From positions 434,001-498,000 of the forward strand of contig NZ_JANLGQ010000003.1 in the NCBI RefSeq assembly GCF_026157065.1: a stretch of DNA of 64,000 nt, given 5' to 3'. This document shows, piece after piece, positions 41,248-50,278 of this stretch. The notes beneath the pieces are model-generated. The model searched no databases, was not told the origin of the DNA, and saw nothing but the letters and a program-made list of their open reading frames with translations. This DNA comes from Enterococcus sp. HY326. GTDB taxonomy: Bacteria; Bacillota; Bacilli; Lactobacillales; Enterococcaceae. Made by a program: the position numbers and the translations under genes. How positions within the stretch are numbered: position 1 is the stretch's first letter; each line of letters starts with the position of its first letter.

Positions 41248-43145
41248 GCGAGAAAAATAGCACAACACCTCAACAAGGTCGGCCCGGTATGATGGGCGGC
41301 GGCCATGGTGGTGGTCCTGGCCGCAACATGGGTGCCAAAGGTCCAAAGGCGAAGAACTTTTGGAAAACCGTCCGGCGTTTGTTTGGCTATATGTCCAGTC
41401 GAATGATTGCTTTAGTCACAGTTTTAATTTTGGCAATCGCCGCAGTTATCTTCCAAATCAGAGCACCAAAAGTTTTGGGGGAAGCTACCACAGAAATCTT
41501 TAACGGAATTGTTACGGGTGTCAAACAAATGCAAGCTGGTCAAAAAATTACTTCTTATCCAATCGACTTTACTAAAGTCGGTCAGATTGTTTTAGTCGTG
41601 ATTGCGCTGTATTTGACGGCAGCATTGTTTAGTTTTTTGCAACAGCTAATCATGACCCGAGTTTCTCAACGGACCGTGTATGATTTGCGTAAGGATTTAG
41701 AAGAAAAGATGAATCGGGTGCCGATTTCTTATTATGACACCCACACAAATGGTGACATCATGTCTAGGGCGATTAATGATATGGATAATATCGCCAGCAC
41801 TCTGCAACAAAATTTAACCCAATTTGTGACTAGTATCGTCACATTAGTCGGTGTCATTATCATGATGTGGTCTATCAGCTGGCAATTACTTTTAGTCGCA
41901 TTAGCAACCATTCCATTAAGTTTGGTTGTTGTGATGGTGGTTGCGCCTCGTTCGCAAAAATATTTTGCCGCACAACAAAAGAGCTTAGGTTTATTAAATA
42001 ATCAAGTCGAAGAAACTTACGCCGGCCACACGATTGTCAAAACATTCAATCATGAAGATGCCGATCAAGAAGTGTTTGAAAAAGAAAATGAAAAATTATA
42101 CAATGCCGGCTGGAAAGCGCAGTTTATTTCAGCGATTATTATGCCGTTGATGAACTTTATCAAGAACTTAGGCTATGTCTTTGTCGCCGTTCTTGGTGGG
42201 ATTAAAGTGGCTAACGGAAATATGACTTTAGGGGACGTTCAAGCCTTCCTACAATATACCAATCAATTTTCACAACCGATTACCCAAATTGCCAGCCTGA
42301 TGAATACCATTCAATCAACGGTGGCCTCAGCTGAACGGGTCTTTGAAGTGTTGGATGAAGCAGAGATGGATAACGAACCATCGAATTTACCAGTCGAAAA
42401 GGATTCACCTTATAAAGTTCGTTTTGAACACGTCCAATTTGGTTATTCTGAAAATGAACCATTGATGACAGACTTTAGTTTGGATGTTGAACCGGGTGAA
42501 ATGGTGGCGATTGTTGGGCCAACTGGCGCCGGTAAGACCACGATGATTAATCTGTTGGAACGCTTTTATGATGTGAAAGGCGGTAGCGTTCGCTTTGATG
42601 GCGTGGATACACGGGATATGAAGCGAGAAGAATTGCGGGAACATTTATCAATGGTTCTGCAGGATACTTGGCTGTTCACCGGTAGCATCAAGGACAATAT
42701 CAAATATGGCAATGAAGACGCCACAGAAGAACAAGTGTTGACAGCTGCTAAAGCGGCCCATGTGGATGATTTTGTTAGAAAATTGCCTGATGGCTATGAC
42801 ACTATTTTAAATGAGGATGCCAGCAATATCTCCCAAGGACAACGACAATTGATTACCATTGCTCGGGCCTTTCTAGCTAATCCAGATGTTTTAATTTTGG
42901 ATGAAGCAACCTCCAGTGTTGATACTCGGACCGAAGTCTTGATTCAACGGGCGATGAGTCGTTTATTGGAAAATCGGACCAGCTTTGTCGTGGCCCATCG
43001 CTTATCGACAATTCGTGATGCTGACAATATTATCGTGATGAATCACGGTTCAATTGTCGAAACAGGAAATCATGATGAATTGATGGCTAAAAATGGCTTC
43101 TATGCTGATTTGTACAACAGCCAATTCAGTGAAGACGTCGCATAA
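41244..43145 (+). CDS. ABC exporter half-transporter, canonical partner
   Basis: The 633-residue protein begins with a Gly-rich, Met-containing tail (MMGGGHGGGPGRN), then six transmembrane helices (about 50-370) and an ATPase domain. Walker A is GPTGAGKTT (about 425), signature NISQGQRQL (Gln instead of the second Gly) and Walker B VLILDEATSSVD with the catalytic Glu. The altered signature together with the partner's missing Glu gives one degenerate and one working ATP site. The complex would export drugs or hydrophobic compounds from the membrane. The substrate cannot be inferred. Confidence 0.92.
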   Translation: MSEKNSTTPQQGRPGMMGGGHGGGPGRNMGAKGPKAKNFWKTVRRLFGYMSSRMIALVTVLILAIAAVIFQIRAPKVLGEATTEIFNGIVTGVKQMQAGQKITSYPIDFTKVGQIVLVVIALYLTAALFSFLQQLIMTRVSQRTVYDLRKDLEEKMNRVPISYYDTHTNGDIMSRAINDMDNIASTLQQNLTQFVTSIVTLVGVIIMMWSISWQLLLVALATIPLSLVVVMVVAPRSQKYFAAQQKSLGLLNNQVEETYAGHTIVKTFNHEDADQEVFEKENEKLYNAGWKAQFISAIIMPLMNFIKNLGYVFVAVLGGIKVANGNMTLGDVQAFLQYTNQFSQPITQIASLMNTIQSTVASAERVFEVLDEAEMDNEPSNLPVEKDSPYKVRFEHVQFGYSENEPLMTDFSLDVEPGEMVAIVGPTGAGKTTMINLLERFYDVKGGSVRFDGVDTRDMKREELREHLSMVLQDTWLFTGSIKDNIKYGNEDATEEQVLTAAKAAHVDDFVRKLPDGYDTILNEDASNISQGQRQLITIARAFLANPDVLILDEATSSVDTRTEVLIQRAMSRLLENRTSFVVAHRLSTIRDADNIIVMNHGSIVETGNHDELMAKNGFYADLYNSQFSEDVA

Positions 43146-43178
43146 AAATTATTAAACTAATTTGATAGAAACAAAAAC

Positions 43179-43228
43179 GTCCCTGCAAAAGTTAGCTTTT
43201 AGCCAAACTTTTACAGGGACTTTTTTTT
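43179..43228. terminator. Bidirectional terminator behind the exporter operon
   Basis: GTCCCTGCAAAAGTT pairs with AAACTTTTACAGGGAC, followed by eight T residues. The convergent small membrane protein gene ends at its edge. Confidence 0.9.
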
Positions 43229-43481
43229 ACAGCCATTTTTTCAGGCGGCGGTTGAAAAAAACCGCCGAAAATAAACTAAATTCAAAATAGATAGCCAACG
43301 CTAGCGGGTAAAGCTGATAGCGAAAAACATAAAAGAAATAGACGAGGGAAAACATCCCAAAGAATATGCCGATAATCCCAAAGCGCCAGCGTTGATAAAG
43401 AGCTAAGAGAGCGACACTGTAGCCACAGAGAAAAAAGCATAGACAACACAAAGCCAAGGCGACTAATTCAAAGATACTCAT
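43227..43481 (-). CDS. Small three-helix membrane protein of the GntR-ABC operon
   Basis: The 84-residue protein is mostly hydrophobic: helices near 4-27, 32-52 and 55-75, then a basic end NRRLKKWL. I do not recognise a family. It follows the ABC permease gene by 33 bases and has AGGAGGA upstream of ATG 43481, so it belongs to the operon. It may be an accessory subunit; there is no direct evidence. Confidence 0.6.
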   Translation of the reverse strand: MSIFELVALALCCLCFFLCGYSVALLALYQRWRFGIIGIFFGMFSLVYFFYVFRYQLYPLALAIYFEFSLFSAVFFNRRLKKWL

Positions 43482-43514
43482 CAGTATTCCTCCTTTAGCT
43501 AAAGAAAAGCAGTC

Positions 43515-44171
43515 TTAAAAACTTTTTTTAGCCATAATTTTTTTGGCAATTAGGTAAGAGCAACCTAAAAGCAAAATGCAAAGGCCGAAAACGACAATCA
43601 CCGATAAAACTGGTTCTTCAATCATTTTTTGTAAAATTGCTAGACCCTTCACCAGCCAGGCTTGCGGCAGCTGTTGAAAACCAAAGAAAATGACAATGAT
43701 TACACCCATGGTTGCCACCAAGACGATACTTTGATTCTTTTCCCCTTGGAATTTTAATTGCAACGGCAGCGACACAGCTAAATACACACTGACAAAGAGC
43801 AAGCCCCCTAAAAGCACCAAGCCAAAACTTGGTAAATCGATGGGATTTTGTTTAATCGCAAAGAGCGCAACAATTAATAAAGCAGCCAATATCAACCCAA
43901 CAACTGCTCCTATGAAACTCAGCAAGTATTTTTCCCTTGTATAAGTTTTGCGAGAAATCGGCAAACTGAATAGAAAACGCTCGCTGTTATCTGCACCATC
44001 CATGGCAATGGTGCCGAGGGTGATGGTCATTGTTAAAAAAGGATTGATAATAACCGCTAAATAAGGAATTGTTTGAACATTGAAGCTAAAGAGGAGCATA
44101 ATCGCCAGATAGGTGATTAATTTTCGACGGTCGTTTAATAAAGCAATGTCTTTGATAAGTAACCCTTTCAT
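43515..44171 (-). CDS. ABC-2 family permease
   Basis: The 218-residue protein has six transmembrane segments and begins MKGLLIKDIALLNDRRKLI, the usual start of ABC-2 permeases that pair with YtrB/BcrA-like ATPases. FLFSLPISRKTYTREKYLLS is the conserved cytoplasmic stretch. Its start overlaps the stop of the ATPase gene (ATGA). With the GntR regulator it resembles the ytr-type operons that respond to cell-wall antibiotics, but no substrate can be named. Confidence 0.85.
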   Translation of the reverse strand: MKGLLIKDIALLNDRRKLITYLAIMLLFSFNVQTIPYLAVIINPFLTMTITLGTIAMDGADNSERFLFSLPISRKTYTREKYLLSFIGAVVGLILAALLIVALFAIKQNPIDLPSFGLVLLGGLLFVSVYLAVSLPLQLKFQGEKNQSIVLVATMGVIIVIFFGFQQLPQAWLVKGLAILQKMIEEPVLSVIVVFGLCILLLGCSYLIAKKIMAKKSF

Positions 44172-45019
44172 CCTACAACCCTCCCTAAAACAATTTCCAA
44201 CACATTATCCAATGTAGCTTTTTCAACCACTGCACTAGGATAATTATCCAAGAAAAATTGTCGCTGATTCGTTAAGCATTGATAGCCCCAGTTTTCCTTG
44301 GCTGTAAAGAGCAGATAATCTGGTTCCATGGCTTGATATTGCTCTGGCGTTAATTTCACGACGCCATAGAAGTCGGTGATAGCGGCAGTTTCTTCTTTAA
44401 AAATAATTTTCCCGTCATCAATTAGATAGATATAATCGCAAAGTCCTTCAAGGTCACTGGAAATATGGGAGCTGATTAAAATCCCGTGATTTTCCTCCTC
44501 CATAAACTGATGCAGTCGCTGTAACAAATCATTGCGAGCCATTAAATCAAGACCAGCTGTCGGCTCATCAAGAATTAGTAAATCAGCACCAAAGCTAGTG
44601 GCAATAATTATTTTTAATTTTGCCAGCATCCCAGTTGAATATTCTGCTAATTTTTGGCTGGGTTTTAATTTTTGGACCTGACAATCTGTTAAAAATTTTT
44701 CCTTTTGAAAATCCGGATAAAAGCCAGCCAAGATTTGTGCCACCTGTTTTAAGGTCAAATCCTTAGAAAAGCCGCTATCTGAGTAGGCGACGCCGATTTT
44801 TTCTTTATCCGTCGCTGTCAAAGTAGCAAACTCTCTATCGAAGAGTTTAATTTCACCCGCTTCATAGGACACCAAGTCCATTAATATTTTAAATAAAGTC
44901 GTTTTGCCGGCACCATTGCGGCCAATCAAGCCTACAACTTGATTGTTTTCCACCTGTAGGGAACAGTCTAACTGAAAGTCCCCATAATTTTTTTTTAGAT
45001 GGTTCACTTCCAACAACAT
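44168..45019 (-). CDS. ABC transporter ATP-binding protein
   Basis: The 283-residue ATPase has Walker A GRNGAGKTT (33-41), a weakened signature YSTGMLAKL, Walker B LLILDEPTAGLD and the H-loop GILISSHISSDLE. The signature variant (STGM instead of SGGQ) is common in the YtrB/BcrA-like group. The C-terminal 75 residues are an extra domain without motif. It starts in TAATG together with the stop of the GntR gene. The permease gene overlaps its end. Confidence 0.9.
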   Translation of the reverse strand: MLLEVNHLKKNYGDFQLDCSLQVENNQVVGLIGRNGAGKTTLFKILMDLVSYEAGEIKLFDREFATLTATDKEKIGVAYSDSGFSKDLTLKQVAQILAGFYPDFQKEKFLTDCQVQKLKPSQKLAEYSTGMLAKLKIIIATSFGADLLILDEPTAGLDLMARNDLLQRLHQFMEEENHGILISSHISSDLEGLCDYIYLIDDGKIIFKEETAAITDFYGVVKLTPEQYQAMEPDYLLFTAKENWGYQCLTNQRQFFLDNYPSAVVEKATLDNVLEIVLGRVVG

Positions 45020-45393
45020 TACGATTCCTCCAATAACATTTCAAATAGTTCCAACAGTTCTTTTTTTGTAATACCGGCTTTTTCAGCCTTGGTGATAATC
45101 GCCTCAAAGGCTGTTTCAATTTCTTTGTTGACATCTTCTTGTACAAGATTTTGATTATTTGTGGCAATAAAAGAACCTTTACCATGAACCGTCACCGTGT
45201 AGCCTTCAGCCTCTAATTGGTCATAGGCCTTCTTGACTGTTAACGAAGAAATTTTGTGATCCTTAGCCAGAGAACGAATCGAAGGCAGCATATCATTTTC
45301 TTTTAGCTCGCCGGAAATTAAATTTTCTTTGATCTGTTCAATAATTTGCTCATAGATTGGTACCATCGATGAGTGATTGATAATTAAATGCAT
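45019..45393 (-). CDS. GntR-family regulator (YtrA subfamily)
   Basis: The 124-residue protein has a winged HTH: PIYEQIIEQIKENLISGELKEND, then LPSIRSLAKDHKISSLTVKKAYDQLEAEGYTVTVHGKGSFI (about 12-75). A short helical C-terminus follows, as in the YtrA group, which lacks an effector domain. ATG 45393 with CAAGGAG upstream is preferred over the frame start at 45495, which would run through the promoter. It heads an ABC operon and faces its own palindromic operator, so autorepression is very likely. Confidence 0.9.
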   Translation of the reverse strand: MHLIINHSSMVPIYEQIIEQIKENLISGELKENDMLPSIRSLAKDHKISSLTVKKAYDQLEAEGYTVTVHGKGSFIATNNQNLVQEDVNKEIETAFEAIITKAEKAGITKKELLELFEMLLEES

Positions 45394-45410
45394 TGTCGAC
45401 AACTCCTTGT

Positions 45411-45450
45411 AAACAGTATAGAACAGTTTGTATTCTGTTGTCAACTGTTT
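45411..45450 (-). promoter_or_regulatory. Promoter enclosed in a GntR operator palindrome
   Basis: Minus strand: -35 TTGACA (45439-45444), 18-bp spacer, -10 TATACT (45415-45420). The arms AAACAGT (45411-45417) and ACTGTTT (45444-45450) plus inner AGAACAG/CTGTTG form an imperfect 40-bp palindrome over both hexamers. Confidence 0.8.
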
Positions 45451-45570
45451 ATAGTGTTTATCGAAAAAACTCCGAACGAAATGAAGAAAGCTCATGAAAA
45501 AATTAGTAAAGAGTTATACCTCAGCAGTTAAATGTGGTATATTCTAAACGGACAAAAGTCCAAAAAATAT

Positions 45571-45697
45571 CAGAGTAGGAAACAAAGCGTTAAGTGCTGA
45601 TGGGATGGGATGTTGCCCGTTGGACGAAGGAATTTATTTCCGCGGTTTTGTTTTCGCATTCGCTGCATAGCATGTAGCAGCTCTAAAAGGAGATGCT
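45571..45697 (+). promoter_or_regulatory. THF (folate) riboswitch of folT with Shine-Dalgarno switch
   Basis: The aptamer (about 45571-45665) shows the conserved core of the THF riboswitch: CAGAGTAGG at the start, AAGCGTTAAGTGC, GGGATGGGATGTTGCCC, TTCCGCGG and CGCATTCGCTG at the end. Downstream, AGCAGCTC (45676-45683) pairs with GAGATGCT (45690-45697), which hides the Shine-Dalgarno. Alternatively GCTGC (45662-45666) pairs with GCAGC (45677-45681), freeing it. GCTGC is also the closing strand of the aptamer stem, so ligand binding should turn translation off. Confidence 0.88.
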
Positions 45698-45701
45698 TGC
45701 A

Positions 45702-46229
45702 ATGAAAAAATTGACGACGTATTCGATTGCAATTATGGGACTTCTAATTGCGTTGACGATTGTCATGACTAGACTGTTCTCTGTTGAAACAACTTTTCTC
45801 AGAGTAAGTTTGGGATTTGTCCCTCAGGTGATGATGGGCATTTTATTTGGCCCTCTGTGGTCTGGAATTGGTGGAGTACTGGCGGATTTTATCGGCATCA
45901 CGCTGCTGGGGAAAGCTCCGTTTTTTATCGGTTTTACAATCAGTGCTTTTGTTGAAGGAAGTATTTACGGCTGGTTTCTTTATAAGAAAAATATTACCTG
46001 GCAGCGGACGATTGTCTGTGTGCTGGTAGTTTTTTTGGTCAGCCGATTATTTTTGACGCCTTTATGGTTGGGGCTGATGTATCATGTACCGTTTTTCAGC
46101 TGGATTATTTGGGGACAGCGACTGCTTAGTGCAGCAATTTCTTTTCCAATCCAAGTGGCAGTTACTTATCTAGTTGCCAAAAGTGTGCCCTATAAACGTT
46201 TGTTAAGAACTGCAAATTTATTTAAATAA
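45702..46229 (+). CDS. folT: Folate ECF transporter S component
   Basis: The 175-residue membrane protein is the substrate-binding S component of an energy-coupling-factor transporter. It has six hydrophobic segments and the family features TRLFSVETTFLRVSLGFVP (near the start), GPLWSGIGGVLADFIG and the QRLLSAAISFPIQV ending. The shared ECF module (EcfA, EcfA', EcfT) is encoded elsewhere. The THF riboswitch in its leader identifies the substrate as folate. ATG 45702 is chosen over ATG 45693, which would touch the AGGAG ribosome binding site directly. Confidence 0.93.
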   Translation: MKKLTTYSIAIMGLLIALTIVMTRLFSVETTFLRVSLGFVPQVMMGILFGPLWSGIGGVLADFIGITLLGKAPFFIGFTISAFVEGSIYGWFLYKKNITWQRTIVCVLVVFLVSRLFLTPLWLGLMYHVPFFSWIIWGQRLLSAAISFPIQVAVTYLVAKSVPYKRLLRTANLFK

Positions 46230-46271
46230 AAAAAACTGAGCAGCCACATCCCGACTGCTCAGTTTTTTTTA
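46230..46271. terminator. Bidirectional terminator between folT and adhP
   Basis: AAAAAACTGAGCAG pairs perfectly with CTGCTCAGTTTTTT across an 11-base loop. The convergent dehydrogenase gene ends at its edge. Confidence 0.92.
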
Positions 46272-47285
46272 ATCGATATTTCTTAAATCAAGGACCATGC
46301 GACCACGAATTTTGCCGGCTTCCATCTCTTCAAAAATTGTATTGATGTCTTCCATGTCTCGCATGTGGTATTGAGGAACGACCTTGCCTTCAGCACCAAA
46401 TTGGAAAGCTTCTTCCAAATCTTTTCTTGTGCCTACTAATGAACCAACCACTTCGATTCCGTCAAGAACAAGCCGAGGAATGCTCAGATCCATTGATTCA
46501 ACCGGTAAGCCAACGGCAACCACTCTGGCTCCAGCTCTGACCGCATCGACAGCGCCATTAAAGGCTGATTTACCAACAGCCGTTACCACTGCACCATGGG
46601 CACCGCCAATTTTTTCTTGAATCACTTTACCTAAATCTTCCTTCAATGGATCCACAACCATGTCAGCACCAAATTCTTTGGCAAAGGCTAGTTGGTCATC
46701 ATTGATATCAACAGCAATTACTTTTAAGTTAAAGACATTTTTTGCGTATTGCAAAGCTAAGTTTCCCAGCCCACCAAGACCTGAGATAATAATCCATTCA
46801 CCAGGATGGACGTTGGATACTTTGATTGCTTTATAGGTAGTCACGCCTGCGCAGGTGATTGAGCTAGCAGCTTCTGAAGATAAGCCTTCTGGCACCTTCA
46901 CTGCATAGTCGGCACTGACAATACATTTTCCGGCCATGCCGCCATCGGCTGTATAACCGGCATTGCGGACACTACGGCAGAGAGTTTCCCGACCAGTTGT
47001 ACAGTACTCGCAATGGCCACAGCCTTCAAAAAACCAAGCTACAGATGCACGGTCGCCAACTTTAAGACTGGTGACGTCCTCAGCAACAGCAATGACTTTA
47101 CCAATTCCTTCATGGCCTAAAATGACTCCAGATACATCGCCAAAATCTTGGTTTTTGACGTGCAAATCTGTGTGACAAACCCCACAGCATTCCATATCTA
47201 ATAAAGCTTCTCCTGATTTTAAAGGACGGAGATCCTTTTCAACTACTTTGGCTCTTTTGTCTTCTCCAGCTACGATTGTTTTCAT
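46269..47285 (-). CDS. adhP: Zinc-dependent alcohol dehydrogenase
   Basis: The 338-residue enzyme oxidises ethanol and other primary alcohols, or reduces the aldehydes, with [12 protein letters not shown] (34-42) holds the catalytic zinc Cys37, GHEGIGKV the His/Glu pair, and [15 protein letters not shown] the four Cys of the structural zinc. [17 protein letters not shown] is the NAD-binding fold. The start at ATG 47285 with GAGGTG upstream gives the usual family N-terminus. A probable Rex-type operator lies behind its promoter, which would link expression to the NADH/NAD ratio in fermentation. Confidence 0.94.
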   Translation of the reverse strand: MKTIVAGEDKRAKVVEKDLRPLKSGEALLDMECCGVCHTDLHVKNQDFGDVSGVILGHEGIGKVIAVAEDVTSLKVGDRASVAWFFEGCGHCEYCTTGRETLCRSVRNAGYTADGGMAGKCIVSADYAVKVPEGLSSEAASSITCAGVTTYKAIKVSNVHPGEWIIISGLGGLGNLALQYAKNVFNLKVIAVDINDDQLAFAKEFGADMVVDPLKEDLGKVIQEKIGGAHGAVVTAVGKSAFNGAVDAVRAGARVVAVGLPVESMDLSIPRLVLDGIEVVGSLVGTRKDLEEAFQFGAEGKVVPQYHMRDMEDINTIFEEMEAGKIRGRMVLDLRNID

Positions 47286-47307
47286 ATAAATACACCTCTT
47301 CAAAAGT

Positions 47308-47358
47308 TTGTTATTTATTTCACATGATTATTACAACTCTGTAATTTTTATTTGTAAA
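47308..47358 (-). promoter_or_regulatory. Promoter of adhP with Rex-like operator
   Basis: Minus strand: -35 TTTACA (47353-47358), 17-bp spacer, -10 TGTAAT (47330-47335). TTGTTATTTATTTCACAT (47308-47325, plus strand) fits the Rex pattern TTGTGA-N6-TCACAA with one mismatch in each half and sits just downstream of the -10. Confidence 0.6.
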
Positions 47359-47501
47359 CGTTTTTTTTAGGAATATATTACGTTATTTATTTTCGGAAAA
47401 TAAGTTGAAATTATCGGCTAGAATTACTTGTAAATTTTTTCCTTTCACAGATAGACCATCTGTGGGAAAATAAAGAAAAGAGAATTGAGGAGGGAAAGCA
47501 A

Positions 47502-48449
47502 ATGAAAGCAAAACATCTTTTAGCCGCTGCCGGCCTTTCTGGTGCAGCTTATTTTGGTGCTGGAACTTATTTTTATGATTTAGCAATGAAGCGGGGGGAT
47601 AAATTTTTTCTGCAGGACAATCCAAATTTACCGATGGGGACTAGCGGTACCGCAGAAGAGCAGGCGGACCGCCAAGCTAAAGTCAGTCAGTGGGTGGAAA
47701 CGACCCCGAAAAAGAATATGGAGATGCTCTCTTTTGATGGGTTGCAGTTAAAAGGCACCGCCTTTTTGCAAGAGGGCGGCTCCCACGGCTGGATGATTAT
47801 GGTCCATGGTTATATGGCTGATCAAAAAGCAATGTATCCCTTTGCCAGAGAATTTTATCAATTTGGTTTCAATATTCTAACAATCGATTGTCGAGGCTGC
47901 GGCAGCAGTGAAGGTGAGTATACGACGATGGGCTGGTACGATCGTTTGGATGTGAAAGAGTGGGCGGAGGCAATTGTCCGTTATGATTCAGACAGTGAAA
48001 TTGTTTTATTTGGAATCTCAATGGGGGGCACAACTGTTATGATGACCGCTGGCGAAGAGCTGCCAGAAAATGTCAAATGTATTGTGGAAGACTGTGGCTA
48101 TACCTCGATTCATGATATTTTAGCCTTCCAATTGAAACAAATTTTTAAACTACCGGAATTTCCTTTGATGAATGCTGCTAGCACAGTGGCCAATCTACGG
48201 GCAGGCTACCATTTGAAAGAAGCTTCCGCAGTCAAACAACTAGCGAAAAATAAACGGCCGATTATGTTTATTCACGGAGATCAAGATGCATTCGTGCCTT
48301 ATGAAATGCTAGCAGAAGTTTATGCTGCCACTGATGCTCCGAAGGAAAGTTTAACTGTCGTTGGTGCTGCTCACGGTATGGCTTATGAAAGCGATCCAGA
48401 AACTTATGTCGCTAACGTCATGAATTTTATCGTGAAAAATATTTTATAA
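47502..48449 (+). CDS. Membrane-anchored alpha/beta hydrolase
   Basis: The 315-residue protein has an N-terminal hydrophobic stretch (about 4-26), then an alpha/beta hydrolase domain from about 75. MIMVHGYMADQKAM is the oxyanion region, FGISMGG the nucleophile elbow (Ser near 172), FIHGDQDAFVP the Asp region, and AAHGMAYESD the catalytic His. It resembles the YqkD/YfhR-like group of hydrolases of unknown substrate. AGGAGGGAAAG precedes ATG 47502. It is monocistronic with its own terminator. Confidence 0.87.
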   Translation: MKAKHLLAAAGLSGAAYFGAGTYFYDLAMKRGDKFFLQDNPNLPMGTSGTAEEQADRQAKVSQWVETTPKKNMEMLSFDGLQLKGTAFLQEGGSHGWMIMVHGYMADQKAMYPFAREFYQFGFNILTIDCRGCGSSEGEYTTMGWYDRLDVKEWAEAIVRYDSDSEIVLFGISMGGTTVMMTAGEELPENVKCIVEDCGYTSIHDILAFQLKQIFKLPEFPLMNAASTVANLRAGYHLKEASAVKQLAKNKRPIMFIHGDQDAFVPYEMLAEVYAATDAPKESLTVVGAAHGMAYESDPETYVANVMNFIVKNIL

Positions 48450-48452
48450 AAA

Positions 48453-48503
48453 TAAACTCCTTTGCAAAAAGCGAATTGGCTTAATGCAAAGGAGTTTTTT
48501 CTT
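48453..48503 (+). terminator. Terminator of the hydrolase gene
   Basis: AAACTCCTTTGCA pairs with TGCAAAGGAGTTT and a T-run follows. The convergent ABC gene may use it as well. Confidence 0.9.
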
Positions 48504-48532
48504 TATCTAAGCAAATAAATCGAAATTGGTTC

Positions 48533-50278
48533 TTATTCGCTAAATTGGGCATGGTAAAGCTGAGAATAATAACCGTCAATTTTTAATAAATGGTCATGGG
48601 TGCCGGCTTCAACAATTTGTCCTTGATCCATCACTAAAATTTTATCGGCATTTTTTATGGTCGACAGGCGATGGGCAATCACAAAACTGGTCTTGCCCTC
48701 CATCATTGCTAGAAAAGCCGCTTGAATATTTTTTTCTGTTAAGGTATCGACAGAACTTGTTGCTTCATCCAAAATCAGCATGGGTGGATTACTTAACATG
48801 GTGCGGGCAATTGTCAGCAATTGCCGCTGACCTTCGGAAATTTTTAAGCCAGAGGTACCGATGATACTATCGAGTTTTTTCGGTAATCGCATCACAAAAT
48901 CATACATATACGTTTTTTTCAGAGCTTGATAAATTTCTTCATCACTGGCTTCAGCATTGCCAAATTGTAAATTTTCTCGGATGCTAGCGTCAAACAGCCA
49001 AGTATCCTGTAGCACCATGCCAAATTGTTGCCGTAGATTATCCCGCTTTAAATCGGTAATATTCGTATCATCAACCGTTATTTTCCCTTGATCAACCTCA
49101 TAAAAACGCATCAGCAAGTTGACCAAAGTGGATTTGCCTGCACCAGTCCGCCCAACTATTGCAATTGTTTCACCAGGTTCAGCAACAAAATTAAAATCAC
49201 TGATTAATTTTTGCTTTGGGTCATAGGAAAATGCCACATTTTCAAAGCTAACTTTGCCAGCAACTCTCTCTAAAACAAGTTGGCCATCATCTTTTTCCAC
49301 TGGATTGTCCAAAATTTCAAAGGCCCGATCCAAACCGGCAATCGCCGTTTGGATTTGCGTGGTAATCCCTGATAGCTCAATAAACGGCTTGGAAAACTGG
49401 CTAGAATAGATAATAAAACTTGAAATCACACCGACAGTCACAGTCGAACTGCCATTTAACACCAATAGGCCGCCAATTAAGCCAATCATCAAATAAGCGC
49501 CGTGGTCGACAAAACGAGACAGCGGGTTTGTCAAGGAGGATGAAAACTGAGCTTTTTGTCCCTTGACGTTTAATTCCTGATTAAGAGTTTCAAAATTTTG
49601 CTGATTTTGTTGCTCCCTTTGAAAGGCAATCACAATTTTTTGATTGCTGACCATTTCACTGATAAAGCCAGACAGTTCACCGACAATCCGTTGCTGATTA
49701 CCAAAGTTTTCTTGAGAAGCCTTCGTTACCAGCCAATTTACGATGAAAATAATCGGTGTGGTAACTAAAACAATCAAGGTCAGTGTCGGACTAAGATAAA
49801 GCATAAATCCAAGGGAGGCAATGACAACAGCAGCCCCGGAAAATAATTGATTAAAGACAGCAGAAGCGGCTACAGAAATATTATCCATGTCGTTGGTAAA
49901 GCGGCTGACGATATTGCCATGGGGCGTTTGGTCATAATATTTTAAAGGCAAAAAATTAAGGTGTTCAAAGACTTTTTTTCGTAAATCAGCAACAGAAAGA
50001 TAAGCCAAATTATTACCTAATTTTTGAATGAAAAACTGACTGATGCTAGCGACAAAGACAATTGCGACAAACATCATCAAAATGGCTGCCAGTTGACTAA
50101 AGTCGACTTGGCCAACGCCAATCAGCTGATCAACACTGTGGCCGATTTCATAAGTTAGTAAAACGGTGGCGATTCCGCTGATGATTCCCAAGAAAATAGC
50201 GGAGATAATTTCCTTTTTATAAGGCATTAAAAAAGGTAGAAATCGTTTTAATGAGCTAAAAGTTCCTTTAGTTTTCAT
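48533..50278 (-). CDS. ABC exporter half-transporter, canonical partner
   Basis: The 581-residue protein has six transmembrane helices (about 20-310) and an ATPase domain with Walker A GRTGAGKST, signature KISEGQRQL and Walker B MLILDEATSSVD with catalytic Glu. The signature deviates (Glu at the second position of SGGQ), matching the non-degenerate half of a heterodimer. ATG 50278 with AGGAGG upstream is preferred; the open frame extends to 50464 inside the partner gene. It overlaps the partner's end by 11 bases. Confidence 0.92.
   Translation of the reverse strand: MKTKGTFSSLKRFLPFLMPYKKEIISAIFLGIISGIATVLLTYEIGHSVDQLIGVGQVDFSQLAAILMMFVAIVFVASISQFFIQKLGNNLAYLSVADLRKKVFEHLNFLPLKYYDQTPHGNIVSRFTNDMDNISVAASAVFNQLFSGAAVVIASLGFMLYLSPTLTLIVLVTTPIIFIVNWLVTKASQENFGNQQRIVGELSGFISEMVSNQKIVIAFQREQQNQQNFETLNQELNVKGQKAQFSSSLTNPLSRFVDHGAYLMIGLIGGLLVLNGSSTVTVGVISSFIIYSSQFSKPFIELSGITTQIQTAIAGLDRAFEILDNPVEKDDGQLVLERVAGKVSFENVAFSYDPKQKLISDFNFVAEPGETIAIVGRTGAGKSTLVNLLMRFYEVDQGKITVDDTNITDLKRDNLRQQFGMVLQDTWLFDASIRENLQFGNAEASDEEIYQALKKTYMYDFVMRLPKKLDSIIGTSGLKISEGQRQLLTIARTMLSNPPMLILDEATSSVDTLTEKNIQAAFLAMMEGKTSFVIAHRLSTIKNADKILVMDQGQIVEAGTHDHLLKIDGYYSQLYHAQFSE

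Noticed and set aside
47353-47370. cre-like sequence TGTAAACGTT near adhP
   Set aside because: Only the first half fits the CcpA consensus; the second half is a T-run.
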